Shown here in pieces: positions 1 to 9,314 of a DNA stretch of 64,000 nucleotides. Under the pieces are notes generated by a model that saw only the letters and a program-made list of their open reading frames with translations, had not been told where the DNA came from and did no database searches. The number at the start of each line of letters is the position of its first letter. Position 1 is the first letter of the stretch. Source of the DNA: Gloeothece verrucosa PCC 7822 (GTDB taxonomy: Bacteria; Cyanobacteriota; Cyanobacteriia; Cyanobacteriales; Microcystaceae); the NCBI RefSeq assembly GCF_000147335.1, contig NC_014501.1:1364001-1428000 (forward strand), read 5' to 3'. Position numbers and translations under genes: made by a program.

Positions 1-2
1 TT

Positions 3-197
3 CAACTTCAAAACTCTCAATATAATTTAATTTTAGATTTAGGTTGGTATCCTGAAGGCGATCCAAATGGATGTTATAAATTAATCCTGATTCAACATCA
101 AGACTGGGAAGCTCCACTAGCGACATACCAATCCAAGAAAAAAGATGAAATTGTTAATAAAATTAATTTATGGTTAAGCAATATCAATCCTCAATAA
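3..197 (+). CDS. C-terminal end of an unknown protein (partial)
   Basis: An open frame enters from the left edge and runs 64 codons to a TAA at 195-197. The visible tail is polar with a Trp/Tyr-rich core (LGWYPEGDPNGCYKL) and ends in NLWLSNINPQ. I recognise no domain. The sequence looks like genuine coding DNA (no internal stop, ordinary composition). It converges with the dehydrogenase gene on the other strand. The start and most of the protein lie outside the window. Confidence 0.6.
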   Translation, partial: QLQNSQYNLILDLGWYPEGDPNGCYKLILIQHQDWEAPLATYQSKKKDEIVNKINLWLSNINPQ

Positions 198-263
198 TTA
201 ATTTTGAGAGTATCAATTAGAAGGCAATCAATATAATTTTATTGAAGCTTTGTTGTTAAAAAA

Positions 264-1148
264 TTAAGGTTTTTGATAAGCTCTAATCATTCCTTGAGTT
301 CCCAGATTTGCCCCTTCACCGTTGTCCATTTCTGCTACGATTTGAAATAGACGAGCGGCTAATTCTACTCCGGGTATTTGATCTAATTCTCCGTTTAGGG
401 TTTCCTTAACTAATCGCAGGTCTTTTAGGATATGTTTAATCATAAAACCCGGGTTATAATCAGAAGCCGTAATTTTAGGCCCTAAATTCGCTAATGCCCA
501 AGAACCGGCAGCCCCGGTACTACACACTTCTATCATTAAATTGGGGTCAATTCCCTGTTTTTTTGCCATTTCTATCGCTTCACATAAAGCCACCATGTAA
601 CCCGAAACTAAGACTTGATTACATAATTTTACTGCTTGTCCACTCCCCACAGGGCCACACAAACGGATCGTTTTTCCCATTGCTTCAAAGTAGGGAAAAC
701 ATTCTTGGAAATCTTTTTCATTTCCTCCTACCATAATGGTAAGAGTTCCTTTTTGGGCCCCGATATCTCCTCCTGAAATAGGCGCATCCATAAAGCGAAG
801 ATTATGCTTTTTTAATTCTTCTCCTATCTTAATGGCTGCTTTGCTGCCGATGGTACTAAAATCTACAATTAATGTATTAGGTTGAGCGAAGTTAACGACT
901 CCTTGCTCTCCTAAAATCACTTCTTCCACATCAGGAACATCTCCAACACAAGTAAAGACAATATCGGCAGTTTCTACCGCTTCCTGGATAGAAGAGACGA
1001 TAATAGCACCTGCATTTTGAGCAATTTCTACCCCGGGACGGTTAAAAGTACGATTCCACCCTTTGACAGTATAACCTTGACGAACTAAATTTGCTGTCAT
1101 GGGAGCGCCCATTACCCCAAGTCCTAAAAATGCAAGTTGTTTGGTCAT
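264..1148 (-). CDS. NAD(P)-dependent beta-hydroxyacid dehydrogenase (3-hydroxyisobutyrate dehydrogenase family)
   Basis: The N-terminal Rossmann fold is plain: FLGLGVMGAPMTANLVRQG carries the GxGxMG nucleotide-binding motif within the first 20 residues. The family motif FMDAPISGGDIGAQKGTL follows, and KLCNQVL holds the catalytic lysine. Relatives reduce or oxidise short hydroxyacids such as 3-hydroxyisobutyrate, tartronate semialdehyde or glyoxylate; the exact substrate cannot be read here. In a photorespiring cyanobacterium a glyoxylate or tartronate semialdehyde reductase role is possible. The frame is open another 19 codons upstream, but the ATG at 1148 has an AGGAG ribosome site at good spacing and places the Rossmann strand at the N-terminus, so I chose it. 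About 294 residues, normal for the family. Confidence 0.9.
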   Translation of the reverse strand: MTKQLAFLGLGVMGAPMTANLVRQGYTVKGWNRTFNRPGVEIAQNAGAIIVSSIQEAVETADIVFTCVGDVPDVEEVILGEQGVVNFAQPNTLIVDFSTIGSKAAIKIGEELKKHNLRFMDAPISGGDIGAQKGTLTIMVGGNEKDFQECFPYFEAMGKTIRLCGPVGSGQAVKLCNQVLVSGYMVALCEAIEMAKKQGIDPNLMIEVCSTGAAGSWALANLGPKITASDYNPGFMIKHILKDLRLVKETLNGELDQIPGVELAARLFQIVAEMDNGEGANLGTQGMIRAYQKP

Positions 1149-1244
1149 TAGAATTACTCCTAGATCATTAAATTGCTGGTCATAATTAAACGCTTTGGTG
1201 GGCATTGCTCACCCGACAAACTTATTCTATTTTATGCTATTTAC

Positions 1245-3011
1245 CTACTTAAAAGTTGTGAGATTCCTAGTTTCTTTCATGCCTGTGGTTCGTGCGGCGG
1301 CACAAACTTCTCCCCAACTGCTAAAGTATTCATCATAATATTTAATGGGAAATTGACCATACTGGATCACTTCTTCACGGGAAGGTAAATAACCTAGCTC
1401 ATGGGCAATTCGTTTCACTTCTAGCTGCAAGGTTTTTTTAGAAACTTGATATTTTTGTTTGATAAGACGAGGCACAGGGCTATTTTTTGCCCTTAAAATA
1501 CGGTCTTCTTTACGAAATGGATCTAAACCTTTTACTATTTCATCATGTCTGTCTATAGCGATTTTAGAATATTCGGGAGAGATTTCTATTCCTATATATT
1601 TACGTCCGATTTGATGAGCGGCTAGAGTAGTCGTTCCTGCGCCATTAAAGCAATCTAATACTACCTCTCCCATTTCAGTAAATAATGAGATTAAACGATA
1701 CATTAAATGGGGGGGAAGTTGACAGGGATGATCCACGCGGCGGCTATTGTGTTTTAATCGATGAATATCTGACCATAAATCAGTTAGAAGAGTGCGGTCA
1801 TTTATGTTTAAATTTTTCCGTTTTTTGATACAGCTAGAACGCAAGCAAAAATCGTCAGCTAAAGGGTTTAAAGCGTTAAAGGTTTCGGGGGCGCTAGTAG
1901 TAGTAGTTATCCCTGATTCACCCATCAAACCCGGTAATTCTCTCGGTTTTCCTTTGCTAAAACATAAAATTGTATAGTGTGCAGGCATGATTAATCTGAC
2001 GGGAAAAGCCAAGGCATCCCAAACAATCCAATTTTGAAATTGTAGAAGGGTTTTTGAGAAAATAAAATGGCGAATGGCTCGGAGCGGTATATTTAAAATT
2101 GCACAAGTTCTGCCCGGTTTTAAAACTCGTGCTATTTCCCTAATCCATTGATCACACCATTGAAAATATTGCTCAATTTCTAAATCATCTGAATAGCCGG
2201 AATATTGTTTTTTGAGATTGTAAGGCGGATCGACAAAAGCAAAATCAATAGAATTATCCGGTAATTTTTTTAAATAGTCTAGGCAATCCCCCGTTAAGAT
2301 TTTATTAGTGTATTCTTCGGTTAATTGATTTTCTGGCAAGAAAAGCTCAATAGGTGGTGTGCTAATTCGACGTTCCGGCAAGCGCTTTCTACAATCAAAT
2401 ACTGTTAATTGTTGATAGGAGTCAATGCCAAATAAATCTGCGAATCTAGTAATAATTGGTGTAAGGTCAATGTTCGGGTCACAATCCTCATCCCGCCACA
2501 CATCTGATAGTAAAGTTCCATCTTCATGATAAGTATGTTTTTTGCCGCCATAATCTTTGGTTGTTTTGTCACAGGCGGGACAGTAAGTATATCTGATTCT
2601 TGTTTTAGTATGCTGGAGTGATCCTTGATATTTTGTATAAATTAATGCACCAAAATGAGAATTAGGAAGATGCTGATTATGGGTTAATAATTTTTCTTGT
2701 CGTCTTCGTCTTATGGCTATCCAGTGATGAAAATGTAAAGATGAGGATATTTGTTCTTGAACTTGTATTAAATCAATAATTTCGCCGACAATAATTAATG
2801 TGGCTTTTCCGCCTAATTTTTCAGTTATTTGAGGAATAATATGAGGAATTTTCTGTAAAGGAGTATTGTTGAGTAACTCATCATTAAAACACGGCAACCA
2901 GATTAAACAAACATCAGTCAATTCATCAACTTGTTTTAGGGATAAATTTTGAGGGTCAATATTAATTATTTTTCCTTGTAGGGGTTTTGCATTTTCTGAA
3001 ATATGAGCCAT
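1245..3011 (-). CDS. Beta-class DNA methyltransferase with long N-terminal extension (type II modification enzyme)
   Basis: A 588-residue protein. Motif IV is DPPY at about residues 261-264, and the AdoMet-binding motif FNGAGTT comes later at about 455-461. This order defines beta-class amino-methyltransferases (N6-adenine or N4-cytosine). Residues about 95-175 (HHWIAI, a CPAC zinc-type pair near 144-147, KDYGGKKH, GTLLSDVW) resemble the latter half of a second methyltransferase, suggesting a fused or partly decayed tandem domain. The last 60 residues resemble the short repeats often appended to homing or restriction enzymes (LGYLPSREEVI, SSWGEVCAAAR). The gene follows the endonuclease-like gene after only 6 bp, so the two form a restriction-modification operon. 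The recognition sequence is unknown. Confidence 0.88.
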   Translation of the reverse strand: MAHISENAKPLQGKIINIDPQNLSLKQVDELTDVCLIWLPCFNDELLNNTPLQKIPHIIPQITEKLGGKATLIIVGEIIDLIQVQEQISSSLHFHHWIAIRRRRQEKLLTHNQHLPNSHFGALIYTKYQGSLQHTKTRIRYTYCPACDKTTKDYGGKKHTYHEDGTLLSDVWRDEDCDPNIDLTPIITRFADLFGIDSYQQLTVFDCRKRLPERRISTPPIELFLPENQLTEEYTNKILTGDCLDYLKKLPDNSIDFAFVDPPYNLKKQYSGYSDDLEIEQYFQWCDQWIREIARVLKPGRTCAILNIPLRAIRHFIFSKTLLQFQNWIVWDALAFPVRLIMPAHYTILCFSKGKPRELPGLMGESGITTTTSAPETFNALNPLADDFCLRSSCIKKRKNLNINDRTLLTDLWSDIHRLKHNSRRVDHPCQLPPHLMYRLISLFTEMGEVVLDCFNGAGTTTLAAHQIGRKYIGIEISPEYSKIAIDRHDEIVKGLDPFRKEDRILRAKNSPVPRLIKQKYQVSKKTLQLEVKRIAHELGYLPSREEVIQYGQFPIKYYDEYFSSWGEVCAAARTTGMKETRNLTTFK

Positions 3012-3017
3012 AAAATT

Positions 3018-4064
3018 TTATGATGAAAAACACTCTTTAATAAAATTGCAAAGCACATCCAACTCGGAGCGAGAAAAACCTACTGTACAATGGCTGTGGG
3101 AACAAATATTACGCAAAGCAGATTCTCTTTGAATGTTGCCTGCACCATCAATGACATAGGCTATTTTGTGACCGGCTTGTTGAATTTGTTCGTATCTTGA
3201 TCTTGCCTGTCCTGATTTACGTTCTATAGTGCTATTAGTTGTTACTTGAAAACTAACTTCAATCGCTATATATTTAGAATTATTAGTAACTACTAAATCA
3301 AAGGATGTCATTCGTCCAGTTTCTGTATCAGTATGAGTAACATTCGGTAAGCGACCACTCGAATTAATAGTAACTAGGTTTAGGTTTATATTTTCCTTAA
3401 TATATTGATCAACAAATTGTTGAGCTATTTGGCCTAAACTATTAGATTGCGCTCCGCCGGTAATACGACTAACCCAGATATATCTCTGCTTAATAAAATT
3501 GGTAAGTTGATCGGGTTTTCCTAAATACTCTCCTATTTCACATTTTAAAAGTACCGATGCTGATTGATTATCATCACTATATGTATTGCCAAACAATAAG
3601 ATCGCAATTGCATCTTTTTGTAAATCATCTAAAGGATGATCTTCAACCAACTTTTTCCCATCTATTTTTAAATTTTTATTATTAAATGAACGTATAGGTA
3701 AAGCGCGAAAAGTGTAAGAGCGTTGCTCGCCTCGCCAAATATAACTCAATTTTTTTTCTGGAAAAAGAGTGTTAAATTCAGAACTTACTCTTTGTAAAGG
3801 TTCACCTCCAAAGTCTGCAAGAATGACTAAGTGTTTTAAAAAAAGGTTAGCTGGTAAAGTAGAGGCTTGAACTACATCAAATAAATTATCTAAATCACGA
3901 ACCTCAATACTCAAAATAGAAATAAACTGGTCTTGTGTTTCCAGCAACAGGGGAATAATACTTAACTTAGCTTCTTGCTCCGATAGCTCAGACGGCCAAA
4001 ACTTAGAAGCGACCTTTTCCAATTCCTCAAAGGTTCTTCGATAGTTACCATAAGGTTGAGCCAT
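3018..4064 (-). CDS. Probable type II restriction endonuclease (PD-(D/E)XK type)
   Basis: A 348-residue protein transcribed directly upstream of the methyltransferase. The C-terminal 100 residues contain TSFDLVVTNNSKYIAIEVSFQ, where D256 and E269 fit the acidic pair of a PD-(D/E)XK nuclease core, with a conserved Gln after it as in some variants. The central part has no motif I recognise. The role is mainly inferred from the operon with a type II methyltransferase: cleaving DNA that lacks the partner's methylation. It starts at the ATG at 4064 behind a GGGAAAG-like site. It could instead be an accessory DNA-binding protein of the same system. Confidence 0.65.
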   Translation of the reverse strand: MAQPYGNYRRTFEELEKVASKFWPSELSEQEAKLSIIPLLLETQDQFISILSIEVRDLDNLFDVVQASTLPANLFLKHLVILADFGGEPLQRVSSEFNTLFPEKKLSYIWRGEQRSYTFRALPIRSFNNKNLKIDGKKLVEDHPLDDLQKDAIAILLFGNTYSDDNQSASVLLKCEIGEYLGKPDQLTNFIKQRYIWVSRITGGAQSNSLGQIAQQFVDQYIKENINLNLVTINSSGRLPNVTHTDTETGRMTSFDLVVTNNSKYIAIEVSFQVTTNSTIERKSGQARSRYEQIQQAGHKIAYVIDGAGNIQRESALRNICSHSHCTVGFSRSELDVLCNFIKECFSS

Positions 4065-4731
4065 TACTTTCCCAATGCTAGAGCTAACAAGTTAATAGAG
4101 TTTGCTCATCCCAGTTTAACATCAGATGGTGATGATGAATGACCCTTCTTTGTGACTAAAGACTGACAAGGGAGAGGAAAAGGCGATCACGTCGCCAACT
4201 AATTTTTGCCCTGCCCTTGCCATCGACTCTAACAATCGTTACACTCTTTTAAAGAAAATTCATCTTAAGGTCGGGAGTAGGCAACAGCCGCAAACCTCTA
4301 ATTCTGACAGTGGAGGAAGGCCGACCGAATGATAATATACAGAGAACAAAACCCTTGTCAACGACAACCAGCTAGAGATAGTTGGTTAGGCATAAAATCC
4401 TACGGGCAGGTTGACAAGTGATTATGAGAAACCCTCTCTCTGTTTGGCTAAGATCAAACTGCGAGTTGTCAAAACTCATAAACGCTTAAAGTAAATTGCC
4501 CGTAAACCTATAACCTAAGCTAATTAGGCTGTCGGTTCATAAAAATCCTCTCCGATAACGCTTGCGTCATCATGTAGGAGAAATGTCAGTTTAAGGGATA
4601 ATAGATCAAGCTTAAGCCAACTCTTGGTCGTTTATATAGCTCTCTGAGAGTAGGCAAAATCTATAACCCAAGATACGTTAAGAAAAAAGCGTCGCCGTAG
4701 ACAGTAACAATTAACAGGAGGAGCGTAGTCA
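4065..4731. other. Intergenic region with divergent promoters (REase / psbB)
   Basis: About 670 bp without a convincing gene. It must hold the promoter of the restriction-modification operon (leftward) and of psbB (rightward). Visible items: a short palindrome GGCGATCACGTCGCC near 4175, an AT-rich GATAATATA stretch near 4330 that could be a -10 region, and the strong AGGAGG ribosome site of psbB at 4716-4721. A long psbB leader is likely, but the start point cannot be fixed by eye. Confidence 0.5.
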
Positions 4732-6255
4732 ATGGGACTACCTTGGTATCGAGTCCATACAGTGGTTCTGAATGATCCAGGACGTTTGATCTCTGTTCAC
4801 CTGATGCACACCGCTCTGGTGGCAGGTTGGGCAGGTTCTATGGCTCTCTATGAGCTTGCTTTGTTTGATCCTAGTGATCCGGTTCTCAATCCCATGTGGC
4901 GGCAAGGTATGTTTGTACTGCCCTTCATGGCTCGTTTGGGAGTAACAGGGTCTTGGGGTGGCTGGAGCGTCACCGGTGAAACCGGAGTAAACCCCGGTTT
5001 CTGGTCTTTTGAAGGCGTGGCGGCTGCTCACATCGTTTTATCTGGCTTGCTGTTCTTAGCGGCCGTTTGGCACTGGGTTTTCTGGGATCTAGAACTCTTC
5101 GTTGATGCCCGTACTGGTGAACCCGCCCTCGACTTACCGAAAATGTTCGGTATTCACCTGTTCTTATCTGGTCTTCTTTGTTTTGGTTTTGGTGCTTTCC
5201 ACCTCACCGGTTTATGGGGTCCTGGAATGTGGGTGTCAGACCCCTATGGGTTGACCGGCCACGTTCAACCGGTAGCACCAGAATGGGGTCCATCAGGGTT
5301 TAACCCGTTTAACCCCGGTGGAGTTGTAGCTCACCATATTGCAGCCGGTATTGTTGGTATTATTGCTGGTCTATTCCATTTGACGGTTCGTCCTCCAGAG
5401 CGGCTTTATAAAGCCCTCAGAATGGGGAATATTGAAACCGTTCTCTCTAGCAGTATTGCGGCAGTGTTCTTTGCGGCTTTCGTAGTAGCGGGAACCATGT
5501 GGTATGGAAATGCCACCACCCCCATCGAATTGTTTGGACCTACCCGTTATCAATGGGACCAAGGCTACTTCCAAAAAGAAATTCAGCGTCGAGTTGAAGC
5601 CAGTGTTGCTCAAGGAGATAGCCCCTCAGAAGCTTGGTCTAAAATTCCAGAAAAGCTTGCTTTCTACGACTATGTAGGTAATAGCCCTGCAAAAGGCGGT
5701 TTATTCCGTACTGGTGCAATGGATAGTGGGGATGGGATCGCTCAAGCTTGGCTTGGACACCCCGTATTTAGAGATAGCGAAGGTCGGGTATTAAACGTCC
5801 GTCGGATGCCCAACTTCTTTGAAACTTTCCCGGTTGTCTTAACTGACTCTGAAGGGGTAATTCGCGCTGATATTCCTTTCCGTCGTGCTGAGTCTAAACT
5901 CTCTATTGAGCAGACCGGTGTAACCGCTACCTTCTACGGTGGTGCGTTAGATGGAAAAACCTTTGACAACCCTGCTGATGTTAAAATCTTTGCTCGTAAG
6001 GCTCAATTAGGTGAACCGTTTGACTTTGACCGCGAAACCTTAAACTCTGACGGGGTATTCCGTACTTCGCCCAGAGGTTGGTTTACTTTTGGTCATGCTT
6101 GCTTCGCCCTTCTGTTCTTCTTCGGTCATATCTGGCATGGCTCTCGTACTCTGTACCGAGATGTATTTGCCGGTATTGATCCGGACCTCGAAGAACAAGT
6201 GGAATTCGGAGTATTTGCTAAAGTGGGTGACTTGAGTACCCGTAAAGAAGCCTAG
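4732..6255 (+). CDS. psbB: Photosystem II chlorophyll-binding core antenna protein CP47
   Basis: A full-length 507-residue CP47, recognisable from the first residues ([18 protein letters not shown]). It is an integral thylakoid protein with six membrane helices and a large lumenal loop between helices V and VI (roughly residues 260-450). Membrane-embedded histidines such as [24 protein letters not shown] and HHIAAGIVG ligate chlorophyll a. It passes excitation energy from phycobilisomes and its own pigments to the D1/D2 reaction centre. The start codon has an AGGAGG site 10 nt upstream. A terminator follows at once, so it appears monocistronic. Its usual small partner PsbT is found about 8.5 kb downstream rather than adjacent. 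Confidence 0.99.
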   Translation: MGLPWYRVHTVVLNDPGRLISVHLMHTALVAGWAGSMALYELALFDPSDPVLNPMWRQGMFVLPFMARLGVTGSWGGWSVTGETGVNPGFWSFEGVAAAHIVLSGLLFLAAVWHWVFWDLELFVDARTGEPALDLPKMFGIHLFLSGLLCFGFGAFHLTGLWGPGMWVSDPYGLTGHVQPVAPEWGPSGFNPFNPGGVVAHHIAAGIVGIIAGLFHLTVRPPERLYKALRMGNIETVLSSSIAAVFFAAFVVAGTMWYGNATTPIELFGPTRYQWDQGYFQKEIQRRVEASVAQGDSPSEAWSKIPEKLAFYDYVGNSPAKGGLFRTGAMDSGDGIAQAWLGHPVFRDSEGRVLNVRRMPNFFETFPVVLTDSEGVIRADIPFRRAESKLSIEQTGVTATFYGGALDGKTFDNPADVKIFARKAQLGEPFDFDRETLNSDGVFRTSPRGWFTFGHACFALLFFFGHIWHGSRTLYRDVFAGIDPDLEEQVEFGVFAKVGDLSTRKEA

Positions 6256-6294
6256 ATTTAACATAATCTAGCAATTTTGTCAACTGAAAACAAG

Positions 6295-6327
6295 GCGGAG
6301 GGAGTTCTATCCTTCCGCTTTTTCTTT
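6295..6327 (+). terminator. Rho-independent terminator after psbB
   Basis: A 9-bp stem (6295-6303 with 6310-6318, one G-T wobble) with a 6-nt loop, followed by a T-rich tract at 6319-6327. It lies 40 bp past the psbB stop. The rest of the gap to 6565 is AT-rich, presumably the promoter of the stressosome-type operon, with no further gene visible. Confidence 0.8.
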
Positions 6328-6565
6328 AGAGATACAATTGTGGAGATTTTTGTTAAAATCTAAACGGATTAACTTTTAAAGCAATAGCTAGATGTAAACC
6401 ATGAAGTTATTTTTAAGTTAATAGAGAATATGAAATAAAAACATTTTCTCTAAATAGTTTCTTAATCAAAGCCGTACAATTCCCTAGTCATTAAAAAATT
6501 CTTGTAGGATGATAGATTGGTATCAACTGAACGGCTGGCTTTAAACAACGAAGGAAATCAAACAA

Positions 6566-7450
6566 ATGAGCGCGAATGACAATAACATAATTTTCGAAAT
6601 TGTCAAAAAATATAAAGCTGAAATTTTAGCCGAGTGGCTTGAAGAACAAGCATCTAATGGGATACGTCAAGACTTAATTAAGGAGCAACAACTGCGCGAA
6701 GAATGTCAGGAATTTCTACATTTGTTTAGTGAGGCCATAGAGCAGGGAAATTTAAATAACATTCAAACGCCGCAATGGAGTCAGGTTAGAGATCTTTTAG
6801 CGAGTATTTCTCGTAGCCGCAGTCACAAAGGGTTTAGTCCCAGTGAAACAGCCTCTTTTATTTTTTCCTTAAAACAACCTTTATTTAAACACCTACGCCA
6901 AGAACTTGCTCAAAACAGTATCGAACTGATTGACAATATTTGTGTAATTACCATCCTCCTAGATAAATTAGGACTCTGGACAACCGAAATCTATCAAAAA
7001 ACCCGCGAGGAGATCATCTTACGCCAGCAAGAAGAACTGCTAGAATTATCCACCCCTGTAGTAGAACTTTGGGAGGGAATCTTAGCTTTGCCCATTATCG
7101 GAACGCTCGATAGTGCCCGCACTCAAACTGTTATGGAATCTCTTTTACAGCAGATTGTTGAGACGGGCGCAGAAATTGCCATCATTGATATTACCGGTGT
7201 GCCGACAGTCGATACATTAACGGCTCAACATTTACTGAAGACAGTAACAGCCGCAAGATTGATGGGGGCTGAATGTATTATCAGTGGAATTCGTCCTCAA
7301 ATTGCCCAAACCATTGTCTATTTGGGTGTAGATTTAGCTGATGTTGTCACCAAGGCATCCTTAGCTGATGCTTTTGCACTAGCTCTAAGACGAATGGGGT
7401 TGAAAATAGAGCAAAAAAAAGATGCCTCAGAAAGTGAGGGGAGGTGGTAA
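6566..7450 (+). CDS. rsbR: RsbR-type stressosome sensor/scaffold (RsbRD-N domain + STAS)
   Basis: A 294-residue protein. Residues about 8-150 form a helical domain of the RsbRD N-terminal type (ILAEWLEEQ at the start). Residues about 160-285 form a STAS domain very like that of RsbR proteins. In RsbR of Bacillus the kinase RsbT phosphorylates two threonines. Both surrounding motifs are kept: IDITGVPTVDTLTAQHL and GIRPQIAQTIVYLGVDL. Such proteins build the pseudo-icosahedral core of the stressosome together with RsbS. It is the first gene of a tight six-gene operon, with a GAAGGAAA-type ribosome site before ATG 6566. What the N-terminal domain senses is not evident. Confidence 0.93.
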   Translation: MSANDNNIIFEIVKKYKAEILAEWLEEQASNGIRQDLIKEQQLREECQEFLHLFSEAIEQGNLNNIQTPQWSQVRDLLASISRSRSHKGFSPSETASFIFSLKQPLFKHLRQELAQNSIELIDNICVITILLDKLGLWTTEIYQKTREEIILRQQEELLELSTPVVELWEGILALPIIGTLDSARTQTVMESLLQQIVETGAEIAIIDITGVPTVDTLTAQHLLKTVTAARLMGAECIISGIRPQIAQTIVYLGVDLADVVTKASLADAFALALRRMGLKIEQKKDASESEGRW

Positions 7451-7854
7451 TGGAAAAGATTCCTATTCTACAGATGGGAGAATATCTGCTGGTAACCATT
7501 CAGGTGGATATGCACGATCGCTTAGCCATGACTTTACAAGACGATTTGACCAATAAAATTGTTCAGACTAAAGCCAAAGGCGTGTTGATTGACATTTCAG
7601 CCTTAGAAATAGTCGATTCATTTATCGGGCGAATTTTGGGCAATATTGCGAAAATGTCACAAGTATTAGATGCTAAAACCGTTGTTGTCGGGATGCAGCC
7701 GGCAGTAGCCATTACCTTAGTCGAGTTAGGTCTTTCCCTAACCGGAATTCGTACGGCTCTTAATGTCGAAAAGGGAATGCAATTGCTGCAAAAATCGTCC
7801 ACAGCTACTCCTCTAAGAAGCCTGAAAACTAAGAAGAAGTATGCTTGGGGATAA
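7450..7854 (+). CDS. rsbS: RsbS-type single STAS-domain protein
   Basis: A minimal STAS domain of about 134 residues. The segment LIDISALEIVDSFIGRILGNI holds the serine (VDSF) that RsbT phosphorylates in Bacillus RsbS. With RsbR it forms the stressosome core that sequesters RsbT until stress. The ATG at 7450 overlaps the TAA of rsbR (TAATG) and sits behind AGGGGAGG, so translation is coupled; a GTG two codons earlier in the same frame is less likely. The basic tail (KSLKTKKKYAWG) extends past the fold. Confidence 0.92.
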   Translation: MEKIPILQMGEYLLVTIQVDMHDRLAMTLQDDLTNKIVQTKAKGVLIDISALEIVDSFIGRILGNIAKMSQVLDAKTVVVGMQPAVAITLVELGLSLTGIRTALNVEKGMQLLQKSSTATPLRSLKTKKKYAWG

Positions 7855-7858
7855 AATT

Positions 7859-8239
7859 ATGACAATTCAATCCTCCTCAGATATTGTTCTAGTCAGGCAA
7901 GCCGTACGTCAGATGGCCGTTAGCTTAAAATTTAGCTTAGTCGATCAGACTAAAATTGTCACGGCAGCCAGCGAATTAGCCCGCAATACGCTAGATTACG
8001 GTGGAGGAGGAACGGTTAAATTAGAAATTCTTGAAGAGTCTTTCCGGCGTGGATTAAGGCTCACTTTTGAAGATAATGGGCCCGGTATTCCCGATCTTGA
8101 TTTAGCCCTTAAAGATGGCTATACTACAGGGTCAGGTCTGGGAATGGGCTTAAGCGGGACAAAACGGCTAGTCAATGAATTTTCAATTGTTTCCCGCGTA
8201 GGCGAGGGGACACGGGTTACAATTACAAAATGGAAATAA
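7859..8239 (+). CDS. rsbT: RsbT-type serine/threonine switch kinase
   Basis: A GHKL/HATPase kinase of about 126 residues closely resembling RsbT: TAASELARNTLDYGG (N box), EDNGPGIPDLDLAL (G1) and GSGLGMGLSGTKRL (G2). In the stressosome paradigm it phosphorylates the STAS domains of RsbR and RsbS, is released, and then activates a downstream partner. I place the start at ATG 7859, just after the rsbS stop and about 9 nt from a GGGG tract; an in-frame ATG at 7841 overlapping rsbS is possible. No RsbU or sigma-B-type gene is present here, so the released kinase probably acts on the next genes. Confidence 0.92.
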   Translation: MTIQSSSDIVLVRQAVRQMAVSLKFSLVDQTKIVTAASELARNTLDYGGGGTVKLEILEESFRRGLRLTFEDNGPGIPDLDLALKDGYTTGSGLGMGLSGTKRLVNEFSIVSRVGEGTRVTITKWK

Positions 8240-8246
8240 TTGAACG

Positions 8247-9314
8247 ATGAATGAAGCGATTTTGTTACCGATTTCCGAACCGAGTCAAACCGGTAAAGCG
8301 CGGCGCGAAGCGTTAACGTTAGCCAGTCGCCTCGGTTTTGATGAAACCAAACGCGGAAAAGTTGGATTAGTGGTAACAGAAATCGCTAATAATCTCGTTC
8401 TCCATGCCACCGAAGGGCTGCTACTTTTGCAGGCAATTGAAAGGGATAATCAAATAGGTATAGAAATATTATCTCTCGATCAAGGGCCCGGTATGAGCAA
8501 TATTAGCGAGTGTTTGCGAGATGGATTTTCTACAGCCGGAACCGCCGGGAATGGATTAGGGGCGATTAGTCGTCTTTCCGATGGTTTCGAAGTTTATTCG
8601 AGTCCAAAAGGAGGAACGGCAATTCTGGCTCAACTGTGGTTAACCTCTGCCTCATCCTCTTTATCTTCCTTGGATAGCAAATTAGATCAGATTTACGGAA
8701 ATCCGATCACCTCTAATTTAGATAATAAAATTAAATTAGAAATAGGAACCATTTGTCTGGCCAAAGCCGGACAAGAAGTTTCCGGTGATATCTGGGCAAC
8801 TGTCCAACAAGATGAGCGCATATTACTATTAGTCGCCGACGGTTTAGGCCACGGATTGCCAGCCGCCCAAGCCTCTTTAGAAGCCAGGCGAATTTTTCAT
8901 GCCTCAGCCCATTTAAACCCCAAGGAAATTATTGAAGCAACCCATCTGGCTTTACGGAGTACGCGGGGAGCAGCCCTCGCCATAGCCGAAATAGATTTTA
9001 GCCGCCAAACCCTACGATGGGCTGGTGTAGGAAATATAGCCGGAGCGGTATTTTTTCCCCAAAAAAGCTATAGTATGGTGTCTCATAACGGCACAGTCGG
9101 CCATGAAATGCGTAAGGTTCAAGAATTTACCTACGATTGGCAGCCGGGAGGATTTTTAGTGATGCACTCTGACGGCTTGGGGACTCAATGGAATTTAGAC
9201 CGTTATCCGGGTTTAACCAGTAAACATAGTAGTTTAATTGCGGGTGTATTATATCGAGATTTTAATCGCGGTCGAGACGATGTAACTGTTTTAGTGGCGA
9301 GGGAAATATATTAA
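8247..9314 (+). CDS. HATPase-PP2C (RsbX/SpoIIE-like) fusion protein
   Basis: A 355-residue two-domain protein. Residues about 1-135 are an RsbT/RsbW-like HATPase (VTEIANNLVLHA, LDQGPGM, GNGLGAISRL). Residues about 165-355 are a PP2C-type phosphatase of the SpoIIE/RsbX family (SGDIWATV, LVADGLGHGLPAA, VMHSDGLGTQW, GRDDVTVLVAR), with metal-binding aspartates in place. In the stressosome an RsbX phosphatase resets RsbR and RsbS by dephosphorylation. The fused kinase-like domain suggests that both directions, or a docking function, are combined in one chain. It starts 7 bp after rsbT and ends flush with the next ATG. Confidence 0.9.
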   Translation: MNEAILLPISEPSQTGKARREALTLASRLGFDETKRGKVGLVVTEIANNLVLHATEGLLLLQAIERDNQIGIEILSLDQGPGMSNISECLRDGFSTAGTAGNGLGAISRLSDGFEVYSSPKGGTAILAQLWLTSASSSLSSLDSKLDQIYGNPITSNLDNKIKLEIGTICLAKAGQEVSGDIWATVQQDERILLLVADGLGHGLPAAQASLEARRIFHASAHLNPKEIIEATHLALRSTRGAALAIAEIDFSRQTLRWAGVGNIAGAVFFPQKSYSMVSHNGTVGHEMRKVQEFTYDWQPGGFLVMHSDGLGTQWNLDRYPGLTSKHSSLIAGVLYRDFNRGRDDVTVLVAREIY

